This document shows, piece by piece, positions 62,731 through 64,000 of a stretch of 64,000 nt of DNA (its first letter is position 1; each line of letters starts with the position of its first letter). Made by a program: the position numbers and the translations under genes. Source of the stretch: an uncultured Bacteroidota bacterium (GTDB lineage Bacteria > Bacteroidota > Bacteroidia > Flavobacteriales > Flavobacteriaceae); the NCBI GenBank assembly GCA_902546725.1, contig CACCLB010000005.1, positions 62,001 to 126,000 of the forward strand, written 5' to 3'. A model generated the notes under the pieces. That model did not search any database. It was not told the DNA's origin and saw only the letters and a program-made list of their open reading frames with translations.

Positions 62731-63476
62731 ACTTCACGGACTTTTTTAAAGAGGTCGGAGGAGTAAACAAAATTAGTTACCGCTTCATTATCGGTGTTGA
62801 AAATTTCTTCTTTGGTACCTTCCCAAGCCTTATGGCCGTTTTTTAAGAAGACGATTTTTTTTCCAATTTCCATCACTGAATTCATGTCATGGGTGTTGAT
62901 GACTGTAGTGATGTTGTATTCTTCCGTGATTTCTTGGATCAAATTGTCAATCAAGATTGCTGTTTTTGGGTCCAAACCAGAATTGGGTTCATCACAAAAC
63001 AGATATTTGGGATTCATGACTATAGCCCTTGCGATGGCTACCCTTTTTTTCATACCCCCAGAAATTTCATCAGGGTATTTTTCGTTGGCATTGATCAGGT
63101 TTACTCTCTTGATAACTAAATTGGCTCTTTCCCGAATTTCCTCATCAACTTTTTGAGTAAACATTTGCATGGGGAACATGATATTTTCTTCTACAGTCAT
63201 CGAATCAAACAAGGCACTGCCCTGGAAAACCATTCCCATCTCTTGACGTAAAATAGACCGCTCTTGAACATTCATTTTTTTCAGACGTTTGCCTTCAAAG
63301 AGTATTTTCCCACTATCAGCCTCAAAAAGCCCTAATAAACATTTTAAAAAAACTGTTTTTCCTGAACCGCTTTGACCGATAATTAAATTGGTTTTTCCCT
63401 TTTCAAAAATGGTAGAGATTCCCTTGAGGACTTCGGTTCCGTCAAATGATTTTGTGATATTTTGAACTTCAATCAT
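62679..63476 (-). CDS. ABC transporter ATP-binding protein, MlaF-like
   Basis: 265 aa. Walker A GQSGSGKT (34-41), Q-loop near residue 81 (RQEMGMVFQGSALFD), signature ISGGMKKRVAIARAI and Walker B YLFCDEPNSGLDP. The Mla branch is supported by the VFQGSALFDSMTVEENI block and by the partner MlaE-type permease directly upstream (no gap). Such systems move phospholipids between the outer and inner membrane. The C-terminal 52 nt overlap the convergent sprT-like gene; its tail DDAAEGAAGTTSA looks non-conserved. Confidence 0.92.
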   Translation of the reverse strand: MIEVQNITKSFDGTEVLKGISTIFEKGKTNLIIGQSGSGKTVFLKCLLGLFEADSGKILFEGKRLKKMNVQERSILRQEMGMVFQGSALFDSMTVEENIMFPMQMFTQKVDEEIRERANLVIKRVNLINANEKYPDEISGGMKKRVAIARAIVMNPKYLFCDEPNSGLDPKTAILIDNLIQEITEEYNITTVINTHDMNSVMEIGKKIVFLKNGHKAWEGTKEEIFNTDNEAVTNFVYSSDLFKKVREVYLKDDAAEGAAGTTSA

Positions 63477-64000
63477 CTAGGTAAGCAGCATTTGAGTGAT
63501 TAAATAATTGAGCAGTATGATGACTACACTGGTCCAAACAAAAGAGACCGTACTGGCTTTTCCTACTTCCAAAGCTCCGCCAGTCATAAAATAACCGTGA
63601 TATGAGGGGATGGTTGCCAATACAAAAGAAAAGAAAGCCGTTTTGATAAAAGCATAGGTAATGTGAAAAGGAATAAAATCCATTTGAATGCCTTGAATAA
63701 ACTCTGAGCTGGACGAAAAACCACCGTATACACAGGCTATATACCCACCAAAAACGCCTAAAAACATCGAGATACAAATGACTAGAGGATATAGTGAAAG
63801 GGCAACAATTTTTGGAAAAACAAGGTAGTTGTAAGTATTGATTCCCATTACCTCTAGGGCATCAATTTGTTCTGTTACTCGCATGGTGCCTATACTAGAG
63901 GTGATGTAAGAACCTACCTTTCCAGCCATGATGATGGAAATAAAGGTAGGAGCAAATTCTAAAATCACAGATTGACGTGTCGCAAAGCCAATTAAATCTT
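63477..64000 (-). CDS. MlaE-family ABC transporter permease (5' end outside window)
   Basis: At least 174 residues; the frame stays open to base 64000 (DLIGFATRQSVILEF), so the start lies outside. It is the membrane component of an Mla-type lipid transporter: VGSYITSSIGTMRVTEQIDALEVMGINTYNYLVFPK is the family signature loop, followed by about four helices (for example VALSLYPLVICISMFLGVFGGYI). Its stop abuts the ATPase start. The substrate-binding MlaD-like protein is not in the window. Confidence 0.93.
   Translation of the reverse strand, partial: DLIGFATRQSVILEFAPTFISIIMAGKVGSYITSSIGTMRVTEQIDALEVMGINTYNYLVFPKIVALSLYPLVICISMFLGVFGGYIACVYGGFSSSSEFIQGIQMDFIPFHITYAFIKTAFFSFVLATIPSYHGYFMTGGALEVGKASTVSFVWTSVVIILLNYLITQMLLT

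Noticed and set aside
1-64000. CRISPR arrays, insertion sequences, prophage or integron signals
   Set aside because: No regularly spaced repeats, transposase or integrase motifs were seen in any frame.

Overview
The window looks like a chromosome segment from a low-GC marine member of the Flavobacteriaceae (Bacteroidota). The evidence is: gliding and type IX secretion genes (gldJ, porV, a T9SS plug protein), a complete Na+-translocating NADH:quinone reductase operon, a DAHP synthase fused to chorismate mutase, start codons without Shine-Dalgarno sequences, and repeated Bacteroidota-type -7 promoter elements (TAnnTTTG). Almost all of it is dense housekeeping DNA. I see no phage, insertion sequence, integrase or CRISPR array.

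Layout. 1-2.9 kb: aromatic amino acid genes (aminotransferase, prephenate dehydrogenase, DAHP synthase/chorismate mutase). 3-5.2 kb: a membrane protein and a tandem pair of polyphosphate kinase 2 genes, one of them broken. 5.3-12.3 kb: aspartate aminotransferase, fatty acid desaturase, rsmG, P5C dehydrogenase, apaG and the T9SS plug protein. 12.4-19.8 kb: nqrABCDEF, a strong terminator, then a small conserved gene and apbE, the flavin transferase that matures Nqr. 19.8-27.6 kb: an operon gpmI-thioredoxin-map-methyltransferase, then rsgA-dtd, murB, an aminotransferase and a DUF1573 protein. 27.7-36.9 kb: valS, psd-cdsA-LUD-ftsH-rsfS, birA, pyrE, NUDIX. 36.9-46.2 kb: coaD, ddl, PASTA protein, rluD, yaaA, a hidden ribosomal protein THX gene, an M15 peptidase, a GNAT, a three-gene surface-protein set with an M1 peptidase, and tatA. 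46.2-53.2 kb: methyltransferase, flavin reductase, DUF2147, tRNA-Val(GAC), an acetate-type symporter pair and acs. 53.2-60.3 kb: murF, gldJ, porV, pdhA, pdhC. 60.3-64 kb: a patchy region with gene remnants, an L-rhamnose mutarotase, an SDR, SprT and an MlaFE-type ABC transporter cut by the window end.

How the genes work together. Central metabolism (PDH E1-alpha and E2, Acs, GpmI) feeds NADH to the sodium pump, whose covalent FMN groups come from the neighbouring ApbE. MurB, Ddl and MurF build the peptidoglycan precursor, CdsA and Psd make phosphatidylethanolamine, and GldJ, PorV and the plug protein belong to the type IX secretion and gliding machinery.

The most unusual observations are: (a) the distal PPK2 copy has both an in-frame amber codon and a lost Walker-B arginine, while the intact copy has Asn for the usual Walker-A Asp; (b) porU, normally found between gldJ and porV, is absent from that junction; (c) a conserved small gene of unknown function lies between the nqr operon and apbE; and (d) there are eroded reading frames after tRNA-Val and on both sides of the rhamnose mutarotase gene. 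I found no convincing wholly new multi-gene system.
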